A stretch of DNA of 64,000 bases from Panax quinquefolius (taxonomy: Eukaryota; Streptophyta; Magnoliopsida; Apiales; Araliaceae). Under the pieces are notes generated by a model, which was not told the DNA's origin, searched no databases, and saw only the letters and a list, made by a program, of their open reading frames with translations. How positions within the stretch are numbered: position 1 is the stretch's first letter; every line of letters begins with the position of its first letter. Shown piece by piece: positions 10,632 to 21,876 of this stretch. The stretch covers positions 59,199,322-59,263,321 of the forward strand of contig CM035170.1 in the NCBI GenBank assembly GCA_020205615.1. The letters run 5' to 3'. Position numbers and translations under genes: made by a program.

Positions 10632-11702
10632 TGTGGCGCCCCCAAAATTAGGTATCGTCACCCATCTTGGGTCGCCACTTACATGGTACATAAATTCAAA
10701 TACACTTACTAATATAAGCGTAGTAATTATGCAATACGACATATAAGCGTGAGTTTGAATACAAATATTGTCTACTAGATATTATACAAACTCAAAAGGA
10801 GTCCTCATTACAACTATTATCACACTATTTCACGAGAATAGTGAGGACTACTAATGCTATCCTCTGGACCATTACTTACGTTCCCAGAGCTAGTCCCGGC
10901 TATGTTCTCATTTCACGAAGAGAACGGTGAAAGAAAGAAAGTGAGCTCAACTAGCCCGATGAAATATTATGACTAAGATAATGCGAGAATAAATTATCAT
11001 TAGCCTTGACGATGTTAAGCGATAAAATACAATAGACAACCCGGTTTAAGCTGCGGATGGAATAAGCAATCCATTAAAAGAGTCAAGTAGAGAATAAAAT
11101 CTACTATCTTTTAGGTTTTAAAAGTTTTTCATCAATTTTTATCATTGAGACTCGACAATAAATAAACCACCACATCTAATCATCCACGTACCACGGTCGA
11201 GGATTTTCATCAAATTATCAATGGTCATGACTATACCAAAATCACCCACAGTCATAATCATACCAAAACTATCCATCAACGCATTACAGAATACCTTTGA
11301 GAACTTTTGTCACATCATTTATATCAATTCATGATTATACTGAGAATGATCCTGGTCATCATAATCATACTAAGTTCATCTATGCACGTAAGCGAAAGAT
11401 AACATAATATAACATGAGGATGATGACAATGACATAATAATTCAATAAAACAAATTCAAGAATTATTTAATCCATGAATTATTAACGTCCAAATTGTCGA
11501 CATAATCTTTGTTTAAATGAGAGTAAAATTCAAGAATGATCGGAAGAATATTTCCATGAGAAGATCTTTGGATGAAACGCAAATATCAAGGATATTCTAC
11601 TAATTTCATGGAGTATAGAAGTCAAAGTTTTAACCAACCGAGTATAATAAAGAATGGAATAACAAAAGAAATCACCATGCATGCGGTGCTTAGCATAGGC
11701 GA

Positions 11703-12120
11703 GTTATTCAACGAGAATAATAATAACGGAACCGGTCGGTGAAATTCACACCAAGCGGGATGTTCAAACAGAATAATAAAGATGGAACCCGGATCCGGTG
11801 TAAAACACGCGAGATAGGATATTCAACGAGAATGATAAAGAGGCGGAACCGGTCGATGTAAAACACACTGAGCGAGGATGTTTCAATGAGAATAATAAAA
11901 AAGCGGAACCGTCGGTGTAAAACACATGCACGTGGATGTTCCAACGAATAATAGAAGAATGTCACCAAGTATAGGGTAAAGCATTATCTGAGTTATTCCA
12001 ATGAATAATAAGAATGGAATAACATAAGGATTTCACCAAGTATAGGATATGCTGCATATCTAGATTATGTATAGGGTATATGCCACTTTTACGAGTTATT
12101 CAACGAGAATAATAATGAAT
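11703..12120. repeat. Tandem repeats within family R LTR
   Basis: Imperfect units of about 57-60 bases beginning gatgttcaacgagaataat and containing ggaaccggtcggtgtaaaac. Starts are near 11703, 11760, 11817, 11877 and 11934, followed by shorter related units at 11990 and 12097. The same array is at about 18134-18560 in the other LTR. The ORFs running through it are by-products of the repeat. Confidence 0.75.
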
Positions 12121-12308
12121 GGAATAACGAAGTTCTCTTCAAGAAGAAAGAATAACACCCACTTACTAGTAAAAGAACCTGAATATAGAAGTAGTGAAGT
12201 AGCGAATACTCTTCTTCTTTCTATAATTTTCTCTCTATAGCTTCTCTCTATAATTTCTCTCTCTAGAGTTTCAATGAATTAATAAGAAAATAATGAAGGA
12301 ATGAGCTT

Positions 12309-12318
12309 ATTTTATAGG
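12309..12318 (-). promoter_or_regulatory. Family R LTR TATA box
   Basis: On the minus strand CCTATAAAAT, followed by CTCATTCC and a GA-rich leader (agagagagaaattatagagag). The same arrangement occurs at 18740, 51908 and 63893, so it is conserved in all four LTR copies. It probably starts the element transcript. Confidence 0.65.
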
Positions 12319-13055
12319 AAAATGGAATGCATAGTAACTAATCCATGAGCGGTCCAGTTGATTTACTTTAATCGGCGGTCCATATTTAAAGAAAAATCTT
12401 TTAAATAAAATATAATATATTCTATTTATATAAAAACATTTTACTATGCAAACACTATGCAATACTATGCAAAACACTATGCAAAAACACTATGCAACAC
12501 TATGCGTAATAAAATATAATATATTCTATTTATAGAATAACTTTAATAAAGTATTCTATTTTATATAAAAGATGTTTACATTTTATTACGTTAATAATAC
12601 TGAATAAAACAAAAGCGTCATTATCGCTATAATAATTCATATTATTAATCGTGATAATGGAATCAAACCGAGTGACTTCTCACATAAGCATCGATAATCA
12701 ATCTGGTGTATTTACTATGCAACCACACGTATTCTTTGTACTTTTACTACTAGAGTAGTTCAACGGTAACCACGGTAAAACTTCCGTAGTTATTTCAATA
12801 AAATATTTTTGTCGTTTTCTCGATCAAAACAATAATTACATTATGGGGTCCACCATGATGATTGAGTAGTTTCTACGAATATTCCTTGCTAAACCGAATA
12901 TTCCCGACCAATCGAATATAATATAACCACTTGCATACTTTGCAAAATTTATAAATACTACCCACAACTATAATATTATCTCAAATTCACACCATAATAT
13001 TAAAAATTATTTTGACAAAATTTAAATCTTTATTGATAAAATCTGGGGTCTCACA

Positions 13056-13068
13056 ATCTCCCTCTCTT
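13056..13068 (-). other. Family R polypurine tract
   Basis: On the minus strand AAGAGAGGGAGAT lies directly before the 3' LTR start (TGTGAGACC). This fixes the element orientation. Confidence 0.8.
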
Positions 13069-13495
13069 ATGGAATTTAGCCCTCGAAATTAGAATGCGAT
13101 ACTGATATGATAAAGAGGTGAGGATACCTTGAATACCTTTATCGTTGAAAATATTAAGCTCATTTTTGCAATCCGGCGAAGATATTCATTAACAATTCAT
13201 CTTTGCACTTCTGGGCCCGAAGATATATAAGCGTAAAACCAATAATCTTTGAGACTTCGACTTAATAGTATCACAACCATGAATTATCCATGCACTATTG
13301 GCTAAGGATATTCGTGTTTTCAATTACTGATCGTGATTATCTTAAATAATCCGTGGTCATAATCATACCAAGTCTATCAATGCACTACTGACGAAAGATG
13401 ACTTTTACCACATCCATGAATTAATATTTCATTCTTTGAGACTCATTCGATAATTAATCCATATCATCGAATCATCCACCTTTACTGAGGCCGAG

Positions 13496-14130
13496 GATAT
13501 TCATTAGTATCACGACCACGAATTATCCATACACTTCTACGGCGAAAGATAATCGTGTATTCATTAGTATCACGACCACAAATTATCCATGCACTTTCGG
13601 CGAAAGATAATTGTGTATTCATTAGTATCACGAAATTATCCAATTATCCAAGATGCACTTAGTATCTGACCACAAGATAATTGTAATCGTATTCATTAGT
13701 ATCACGACCACAAATTATCCATACACTACGGCCAAAGATAATTGTGTATTCATTAGTATCATTGTGCACTACGACGAAAGATTGTGTATTCATTAGTATC
13801 ACGACCACAAATTATCCATGCACTCGTCGAAAGATAATTGTGTATTCATTAGTATCCACGACCACAAATTATCCATGCTACGGCCCGAAGATAATTGTGT
13901 ATTCATTAGTATCTATACCACAAATTATCCATGCACTACGGCCAAAGATAATTGTGTATTCATTAGTATCACGACCACAAATTATCCATGCACTACGGCC
14001 AAAGATAATTGTGTATTCATTAGTATCACGACCACAAATTATCCATGCACTACTGACCAAAGATAATTGTGTATTCATTAGTATCACGACCACAAATTAT
14101 CCATGCACTACTGACCAAAGATAATTGTGT
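13496..14130. repeat. Tandem array of about 57-bp units, about 11 copies
   Basis: Units read attcattagtatcacgacc, acaaattatccatgcac, tacggccaaagataattgtg. Copies start near 13498, 13560, 13617, 13690, 13748, 13786, 13844, 13903, 13958, 14014 and 14074. Some are truncated. The last four are nearly identical and the outer ones degenerate. Related single units lie in the family R LTR (about 11220-11400 and 17650-17830) and in the solo LTR at 52740-52960. The array therefore seems to have grown from LTR-type sequence in the interior. Confidence 0.85.
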
Positions 14131-16299
14131 TTTCAATTACGGTTATGATTATCTTAAACAATCCACAGTCGTAATAATCATACCAAGTCCATCTATGCAC
14201 TCTGAGGAGCCACGAGATGACTTTCAACATAATATAAACATGAGGATAATGATATAAAGAATCAATCAAATGAGATAAAGGATAAATATTAAACATTTAT
14301 AATATAATTTATCCGAGTTCAAGAATATCCCCATGTTATCAATCACTTAATAATCTCATAATCTAATAATATTAATATTATAACAATATTTTAATCACTT
14401 CTTAAATTTATAAACAATTTATCTCAATTGTTTACGCTTTTACCATATAATGCATTTAATCATTCAAAATGCCATACTCATAAAATATCATCACCAATTA
14501 TCAAATCCTCATCAAAAAATATGCATATACTACTATATAGGATTCTCTAGCCATAAAATCCTATTTTCAACTTTGTTACTTCACATAACATATTTAACTC
14601 ATATGTTAAGTAACTAAACTATTTTCATGAAAAATACCAAATTAGTCCCAAAATTATTTCTTTTCTGGGATTTAGCATAATATAGTCCCATAATGAAAAT
14701 ATATTTTTCTCGAATTTTTAAAATTCATTTACTATTTTTCAAAAATCAATTTCTAATTAATTCCTTAAGAATTTAGCTACCTCAAGTTTAACTCCAAAAA
14801 TTCCCAAATCTTGGCAGGACCTTACACATGTTAACGTGAGCTTCTAGTTTAAATTTCATGGTCATCGGAGTTATAGAACTCTCCGGTTATAGCGTTTTTA
14901 AATCGGAAAAACCTAAATATTGAAATAGTCATAACTTGCTCATTTTAAGTCGAGAATGAGCTCATTTTTGGACAGGAGGTACTTTATACCATATACTTTC
15001 ATGTCCCAAAAGGCCAGAATTTTTCTCATAATTTAAGTGGCCAAAACAGCCCTTAAAGTTTCTGGGCAGTAGCATTTTTGAAATTTACAGCTTTGGCCTC
15101 CTTTGCTAAAATCAGTCCACACAAAAATCTACAACACCTTTTCCAGTAATTCCACTTGGATTAGTTAGGTAACTCATAGATCTAACTCTAGGACTTGACC
15201 ACATTCAAAAATTCAAAATATAATAGGAGATATGGTCAATTGAATTTCATGTTCGTTTTTCACTAAAATCGATTTTCAACTCTTTGTGATTTCTAAGAAA
15301 CTTTCATGTTTTCACATACTAACCAACATAACTCATCATAAAACTTACTAATACTTCATATACCCATGATTTTCATTAGTTCTATACTTTTATTATGACT
15401 TTCATCATAAACCACGTAAAAGCAGATCCTTTTAGTTGAAGAAATATTTGAGGGTTTAAGAAATGGGTTTTTGTCTTTGGGGTCAATACAAAATTCGATT
15501 TCACGCTCTAGGGTAGGCTAGAAGTCTTCAAGAATCGCCAAGAAATTTATTAATGATAAAAATATCATTCAAAAGCTATTACTCTCGTCCAAGACTTGGA
15601 TAGTCGTCACATTAATACCAACTGTGACTTCTCCCTTAACTGATAGCACCTCACAATGATACCTATCAACTTGCCATCTTCATCATGACGTCGCCTCTGA
15701 AAAATGCGGCTTGGTGCATTCCACACAAGGAAGTCAACAACGAAAGGATCGGGGCTCTTTACTTATGGCTTGATATAACAGTGATTAACTTTAGGGTTTG
15801 GTTACTTTGAATTCGTATAACAGGTTGGTTAGGAATATGAAAGCTAACAACCTTACAAAAAGAATAATAAGTAGTTAATCAATCGTTTTCAAAAAATTAC
15901 CTCAAAGGCAAGATTTTTTAAGAGATATAATCGATCGTGCGTGAAGTGTTTATTTGAAACAACAAGATTAATAAACAGTGGAGGTAACGAAGGTTTCTCC
16001 CAACGAAGTTTCAATAGATAAATCAAAGTCTAATTTTTTCGGAGTCAAATTTAAACATTGAACACAACTAGGTAGAATAAAAGAGTGGGTAGAACTTGTA
16101 TTGAATAAAGTATAGACTTATAATAATTAATTTACACCCGTTCGGTTTTTCTCGACAAACGCTCTCGCTTAAATTACAAGGTTTGACTTTACTATAGGGT
16201 ACATTCCACCCTTAAGTGCTTCTTCACATTCTGATCCATGATTTGAATCATTATTCTCAGATCCATATCGAATTGGGTTGGCCGCTATTCACGGGGTAA
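14131..16299 (-). other. Family R interior, no gene recognised
   Basis: About 2.2 kb of mostly AT-rich sequence between the array and the coiled-coil ORF remnant. 14131-14300 resembles the LTR segment at 11320-11480. The part at 14640-15430 has phrases such as catggtcatcggagttatagaactc, of the sort seen in long LTRs. No gag, protease, RT or integrase motif was seen on either strand. Confidence 0.5.
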
Positions 16300-16762
16300 T
16301 TAAATTCGATGTTGGGTTCTCCAATTCTTCCAAAAAGCAAAGTCCATTTCATCTATTTTGGCTTTATTGGATCGGACGTCTTTTTCTACACTATCAACGC
16401 GTTGTGCAGCTTTTACCCATGCATCGTCTATTCTCCTTCGTTCAGTTGTTTCTTCTTTTAGCTGATCTTTGATTTTTAAATTCTCGATTCCAACTTTAAT
16501 ATCTTACACCACCCAAAGCGTGATTTTGTTCGAGCATCACATATCGGGTAACCCAATTTTGAATTGTTGTATCCCTTTGTTCCACGACCAGTTTGCGTAG
16601 TTCTTCAACTGTTTCTTCTAGCTCACGAACACGATTTTGTAATTCTAAGTTTTGATCATAAATTTCTTCTAACGAATTCTCCTCGGGTTCCTCTTCTTCC
16701 TCTTCTTCCTCTTCTTCCTCACTTTCACCGCTACCTCTGCTGCGACTAGCTCGGTGCAACAA
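16300..16762 (-). pseudogene. Acidic coiled-coil ORF upstream of the gag position, frameshifted
   Basis: Reads on the minus strand from a Met at 16762. It opens with a run of Glu (residues about 16-30), then a heptad-rich helix (YDQNLELQNRVRELEETV). A stop at 16496 follows, but a shifted frame continues the same protein: LKIKDQLKEETTERRRIDD, then AKIDEMDFAFW, to a stop near 16300. Order and wording parallel the intact 241-residue ORF at 38480-39205 (YDCNVELQDTVEELQEIV; LKNKLKEEATKRERDEDSY; KMEEMNKVF). It begins about 300 bases behind the primer site, as that ORF does. I do not recognise a known family; a coiled coil is the only supported structure. Function is unknown. Confidence 0.7.
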
Positions 16763-17062
16763 ATTAGTTCTTCATTTACTATGTGGATATCTCTAATTTG
16801 TTCCTCGTCGACCTTTGCATTAACTTTGATTAGTGATTAAAGGTGTCTAGCGGTCACATTCACTCCATTGTGAATATTTTTCATTTGCCATTTCCAAACA
16901 ACGCCACAAACACAAGAGGTTAATTAATATATCAAATATTATCCCTATACTACGGCCAGAGCCAATTAAATACCAAATAAACTTAGGTATGTCATACTAG
17001 CGAAGGAATTTCCGTCTCTCCCCTCCTAGTTCTTATCTCACATCTTAGCGGGGATCATATCC
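16763..17062 (-). other. Family R leader between primer site and coiled-coil ORF
   Basis: About 300 bases with no coding signal, representing the 5' leader of the minus-strand element. Confidence 0.5.
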
Positions 17063-17078
17063 TAAGCTACGATACTGT
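17063..17078 (-). other. Family R primer binding site, degenerate
   Basis: On the minus strand CAGTATCGTAGC follows the 5' LTR end. Against the initiator tRNA-Met complement TGGTATCAGAGC 8 of 12 match, and the following TTAGGATATG agrees with the leader text found next to the better sites in this window. The call rests on position plus partial match. Confidence 0.5.
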
Positions 17079-19491
17079 TGTGGCGCCCCCAAAATTAGGT
17101 ATCGTCACCCGTCTTGGGTCGCCCACTTACATGGTACATAAATTCAAATACAACTTACTAATATAAGCGTAGGTATACAATCGACATAAAGCGTGAGTTT
17201 GAATACAAATATTGTCTACTAGATATTATACAAACTCAAAAGGAGTCCTCATTACAACTATTATCACACTATTTCACGAGAATAGTGAGGACTACTAATG
17301 CTATCCTCTGGACCATTACTTACGTTCCCAGGCTAAGTCCCGGCTATGTTCTCATTTCACGAAGAGAACGGTGAAAGAAAGGGTGAGCTCAACTAGCCCG
17401 ATAAAATATTATGACTAAGATAATGCGAATATAAATTATCATTAGCCTTGACGATGTTAAGCGATAAAATACAATAGAACAAACCGGTTTAAGCTGCGGT
17501 GAATATACAATCCATTAAAAAGAGTCAGTAGAGAATAAAGTCTACTATCTTTTAGGTTTTAAAAGGTTTTCATCAATTTTTATCGTTGAGACTCGACAAT
17601 AAATAAACCACCACATCTAATCATCCACATACCACGGTCGAGGATTTTCATCAAATTATCAATGGTCATGACTATCTTAGAATCACCCACGGTCATAATC
17701 ATACCAAAAACTATCCATCAACGCATTACGAATGCCACTGAGGACTTTTGTCACATCATTTATATCAATTCGTGATTATCTTAGATTGATCCTGGTCATA
17801 ATCATACTAAGTTCATCTATGCACGTAAGCGAAGATAACATAATATAACATGAGGATGATGACAATGACATAATAATTCAATAAAACAAATTCAAGAATT
17901 ATTTAATCCATGAATTATTAACGTCCAAATTGTCGACATATCTTTGTTTAAATAGAGTAAAATTCAAGAATGATCGGAAGAATATTTCCATGAAAGATCT
18001 TTGGATGAAACGCAAATATCGAGGATATTCTACTAATTTCATGGAGTATAGAAGTCAAAGTTTTAACCAATTTGGTATAATAAAGAATGGAATAACAAAA
18101 GAAATCACCATGCATGCGGTACTTGGCATAGGCGAGTTATTCAACGAAATAATAATAACGGAACGAGTCGGTGAAATTCACAAGCGGGATGTTCAACAGA
18201 ATAATAAAGATGGAACCGGATCCGGTGTAAAACACACGAGATAGGATATTCAACGCGAATGATAAAAGCGGAACCGGTCGGGTGTAAAAAACACCTGAGC
18301 AGGATGTTCCAGCGAATAATAATAAAAGCGGAACCGGTCGGGTGTAAAACACACGAGACGGGATGTTCCAATGAATAATAGAAGAATGTCACCAAGTATA
18401 GGGTAAACCGCGTATCTGAGTTATTCAACGAATAAATAAGAATGGAATAACATAAGGATTTCACCAAGTATAGGATATGCTGCATATCTGAGGTTATGTA
18501 TAGGGTATGCCACTTTTACGAGTTATTCAACGAATAATAATAGTGAATGGAATAACGAAGTTCTCTTCAAGAAGAAAAGAATAACACCCTTACTAGTAAA
18601 AAAAATGAATATAGAAGTAGTGAAGTAGCGAGAATACTCTTCTTCTTTCTATATAATTTTCTCTCTATAGCTTCTCTCTATAATTTCTCTCTCTAGAGTT
18701 TCAATGAATTAAGTAAGAAAATAATGAAGGAATGAGCTTCTATTTATAGGAAAATGGAATGCATAGTAACTAATCCATGAGCGGTCCAGATTGATTTACT
18801 TTAATCGGCGGTCCATATTTAAAGAAAAATCTTTTAAATAAAATATAATATATTCTATTTATATAAAAACATTTTACTATGCAAACACTTTATGCAATCT
18901 TATGCAAAACACTATGCAAAATACTATGCAACACTATGCATAATAAAATATAATATATTCTATTTATAGAATAACTTTAATAAAGTATTCTATTTTATAT
19001 AAAAAGATGTTTACATTTTATTACGTTAATAATACGAATAAAACAAAAGCGTCATTATCATTATAATAATTCATATTATTAATCGTGATAATGGAATCAA
19101 ACCGAGTGACTTCTCACATAAGCATCGATAATCAATACCGGTAATGCTTCTTATGCAACCACACGTATTCTTTGTACTTTTACTACTGGAGTAGTTCAAC
19201 GATAACCACGGTAAAACTTCCGTAGTTATTTCAATAAAATATTTTTGTCGTTTTTCTCAATCCAATAATAATTACATTGTGGGGTCCACCAATGATTGAG
19301 TAGTTATGCGAATATTCCTTGCTAAACCAGAATATTCCCAGACCAATCGAATATAATATAACCACTTGCATACTTTGCAAAATTTATAAATACTACCCAC
19401 AACTATAATATTATCTCAAATTCACACCATAATATTAAAAATTATTTCGACAAAATTTAAATCTTTATTGATAAAATGCGGGGGTCTCACA
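17079..19491 (-). repeat. Family R 5' LTR
   Basis: Starts TGTGGCGCCCCC and ends GGGGTCTCACA on the plus strand, 2413 bp, paired with 10632-13055. The TATA box is at 18740-18750 (minus, CCTATAAATAG) and the tandem zone at about 18134-18560. Confidence 0.9.
18740..18750 (-). promoter_or_regulatory. Family R LTR TATA box
   Basis: CCTATAAATAG on the minus strand, followed by a GA-rich leader. As the 5' LTR copy, this is the one that would drive the element transcript. Confidence 0.65.
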
Positions 19492-19534
19492 TCATCCATG
19501 TCATTTTCTTCTTGATAAAATCCGGGGTCTCACA
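19492..19534. other. Target duplication, 17 bases of copia, and a stray family R LTR tail
   Basis: 19492-19496 (tcatc) is the right target duplication. 19497-19513 reads on the minus strand AAGAAGAAAATGACATG, fitting the copia residues just ahead of the RT piece at 10626. 19514-19534 (gataaaatccggggtctcac plus a) is a second copy of the last 21 bases of the family R LTR. It stands where about 400 bases of copia INT-RT linker should be. It looks like the scar of an earlier event at this spot. Confidence 0.6.
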
Positions 19535-20401
19535 TCACTTGTGTATTTTGAGTCCATCGGTTTCACTTTCCACAATTTTTGTGGTTCAGGCTCATCGCCC
19601 AACATCACATCACCGCTTTGAGTCACAAGATTCAATGATATTTCTGTGGTTCTCAATTTCTTTGAGTTCTACTTTCCTCCCACTGTTTCCTTTAGAGACA
19701 AATTCTCTTTCTAGAAAAATACGAGTTCGAGTAACAACCACTTTGTTCTCAGAAGGTTTGTAGAAATAATACCCTTTTGTTTCCTTTAGGTATCCCACAA
19801 AATTACATTTGTCAAATTTGGGTCGGAGCTTGTCAGAATCCAGACGTTTTACGAATGCCTCGCAACCCCAAATCTTCATAAACGACATACTAGGACGTTT
19901 CCCAATCCACATCTCATATGGTGTCTTCTAAACCATCTTTGTAGGAACACGGTTAAGTGTGAATGCAGCTGTCTCTAGGGCATGACCCCAGAAGCTTATT
20001 GAAAGATCTGCATGACTCATCATTGATCGTACCATATCCAACAAGGTTCGATTCCTCCTATCAGATACACCATTCCATTGTGGTGTTCCAGGTGGATTGA
20101 GCTGTGATATAATACCACACTCCCTTAGAAGGTCATCAAAGTCTTGGCTTAAGTATCCACCTCCGCGATCGGATCGAAGGGCTTTTATGCTCTTACCAAA
20201 TTGGTTTTGAACTTCATTCTTGAATTCCTTGAACTTTTCAAAGGATTCGGATTTGTGTCTCATAAGATACACATATCCATATCTACTAAAGTCGTCAGTA
20301 AATATAATGAAGTAATAAAACCTACCTCTTGCTAACGAACTCATGGGTCCACATACATCACTATGTATAAGTCGCAATATTATCATAGTAGCTTGGATCA
20401 A
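19535..20401 (-). pseudogene. Copia integrase domain
   Basis: Minus strand, two open frames (20401-19928 and 19912-19610) with a small break between them. The core starts near IHSDVCGPM (first catalytic Asp), then LRSDRGGGYL (second Asp) and NGVSDRRNRTLLDM. Counting 35 residues on from the second Asp reaches the Asp in VSDRR, where copia integrases have Glu (VSERRNRT). The catalytic Glu is therefore replaced by Asp. The C-terminal part (WIGKRPSMSFMKIWGCEAF, then FDKCNFVGYLKETKGYYFY) is standard copia. Integrase would insert element DNA into the host genome; this copy is disabled. RT should follow at lower coordinates but is displaced to 10416-10626 by the family R insertion. Confidence 0.9.
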
Positions 20402-20583
20402 TCGTGTCCGATGAAAGGGGCTTTAGTTATCTTGCCTAATAAACAAGACTTGCATTTCTCATATGATTCAAAATCAAATGAATCCAAGAACCCATCTTTA
20501 TGGAGTTTGGATATGCGTTTCTCATTTATATGGCCTAAACGACAGTGCCAAAGATATGTCGGATTTGAATCATTTGATTTAAA

Positions 20584-21126
20584 TCATTTTGTATTTATGT
20601 TATAGATAGGCATTTCTAAATCAAGAATATAGAGAGCGTTAAACAATTGTGCAACACCATAACAAATATCATTTAAGTAAAACAAATAACGATTGTTCTT
20701 TATTATAAATGAAAAACCTTTCTTATCCAAACAAGAAACAGAAATAATGTTTTTGCTTATAGCAGGCACAAAATAACAATCTTCTAATTCTAAAACTAGC
20801 CCAGTGGGCAAAGATAAATGATAAGTTCCTACGACCCGATTCTGACAACTTTTGCTCCATTCCCAACTCGTAGAATCAACCTCTCCTTTCGCCAAAGTCC
20901 TACTCATTCGGAGTCCATGCACATTAACACAAATGTGAGAACCACATCCAGTATCCAATACCCATGATGTAGAAGTAGACAAGTTAACTTCTATAACATA
21001 TATACCTGAATCAGAAGTCGTACTTCCTTTCCTTTTCTTCACTTCTTCCAAATAAGCATGATAGTTCCTCTTCCAAAGGTGTCGTGTTTTCCACGTAGTG
21101 ACACTCACCTTCTTTAGCCACCCCAC
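20584..21126 (-). pseudogene. Copia protease / pre-integrase region
   Basis: A 180-codon minus-strand frame. It begins in the degenerate zinc-knuckle end of gag (RHLWKRNYHAYLEEVKKRKG). It then has the retropepsin active site SWVLDTGCGSHIC with DTG intact, followed by the pre-integrase stretch (LVLELEDCYFVPAISKNIIS, and then VSCLDKKGFSF). It matches copia polyproteins in order and wording. Between it and the integrase, 20402-20583 holds the rest of the pre-integrase zinc region in a broken frame. Confidence 0.85.
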
Positions 21127-21254
21127 CTTTAGGTTTTAAAGCTGTTTGGTTTTGGAATTGGGTTTGGCAAAAGATTTAGATCTATCTTCTTCTTGCCTTT
21201 CCAATTTCCCTTAGCATTTCCCTTTTTCACCATCATTATGGGAGCGGGTCCTGC

Positions 21255-21876
21255 CTTTTTCATGTTGTTCTCGGCGAGTTCTTAAAATGCTCAACAACTT
21301 CGATGAGGGGTTTCTCAATTTCATTCATAAGATAGTTCATAACAAATTGAGAGTAGCTGATGTTCAAAGATTGCAAAACAAGATCAGTTTGGGCTTCCGA
21401 AATGATTGGAAAACCCAACCTATCAAGGTACTCAATATACCTAATCATTTTCAGCACATGTGAACCAACTGGATCACATTCACCCATTTTGCAGTGATAC
21501 AACGCCTTGTTTGTATCATATCTCTCCTGTCGAGCATGCCCTTCGAACAATTTCTTGATATGCTCGATCATCTCATAAGCATCCATCAACTCATGTTTGC
21601 TTACAAGCTCGGCGTTCATGGTTGCTAGCATGACATAACTTTCGATCTAGAGCATCATCTTGATGCTTCTTGTAAGCATTATGCTCCACTTGCGTGGTGC
21701 GATGGACACCTTGTCTTTGCGGGAATGGGCCCATCTAGGACATAAAGCTTGCGCTCTTATTTAAGGACAATCCTCAAGTTCTATGCCGGTCGAAGGAAAT
21801 TAATTCCACTCAACTTGTCCTTTTCAAGGACCGATCGTAATGAAAGACTATTTGTGGTGTTGTTGTTGTTTGCCAT
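21255..21876 (-). pseudogene. Copia Gag
   Basis: The likely start codon is at 21876 on the minus strand (MANNNNTTNSLSL, then SVLEKDKLSG), followed by LRIVLK and LYVLDGPIP with stops and frameshifts. From 21631 an open frame gives ELMDAYEMIEHIKKLFEGHA, then KMGECDPVGSHVLKMIRYIE and ISYSQFVMNYLMNEIEKPL. This is the retrotransposon Gag (UBN2-type) core of Ty1/copia. It lies 5' of the protease on the same strand. At least two stops and one frameshift in the N-terminal third make it a pseudogene. Confidence 0.85.

Larger units (their letters stand above)
10632..13055 (-). repeat. Family R 3' LTR
   Basis: Starts TGTGGCGCCCCC and ends GGGGTCTCACA on the plus strand. It pairs over its full length with 17079-19491. 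Differences between the two are mostly short indels and small scrambled blocks, often at CG-containing words. It contains a tandem repeat zone (11703-12120), a TATA box (12309) and a short actatgcaa repeat (about 12443-12510). Confidence 0.9.
10632..19491 (-). mobile_element. Family R LTR retrotransposon, complete ends, no pol
   Basis: LTRs at 10632-13055 and 17079-19491 flank a 4 kb interior. On the minus strand the order is 5' LTR (right copy), degenerate Met-initiator type primer site, a coiled-coil ORF remnant, non-coding sequence, a tandem array, polypurine tract, 3' LTR. No protease, RT, RNase H or integrase motif appears in the interior on either strand, so it is non-autonomous. It inserted into a copia RT gene with a near-perfect 5-bp duplication. 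Two further LTRs of the same family lie at 50738-53492 and 53911-64000. Confidence 0.85.

Noticed and set aside
11708..11968. Minus-strand frame with repeated FFIILIE / VFYIDRF-like text (also 18137-18485)
   Set aside because: A by-product of the tandem repeats within the family R LTR; no protein family and broken differently in the two LTRs.
13744..14124. 126-codon plus-strand frame and overlapping frames on both strands
   Set aside because: They run through the 57-base tandem array; since 57 is divisible by 3, repeats give open frames on several frames by themselves.
13496..14130. CRISPR-like look of a regular array
   Set aside because: The whole unit is repeated, with no unique spacers, and the setting is a plant LTR element.
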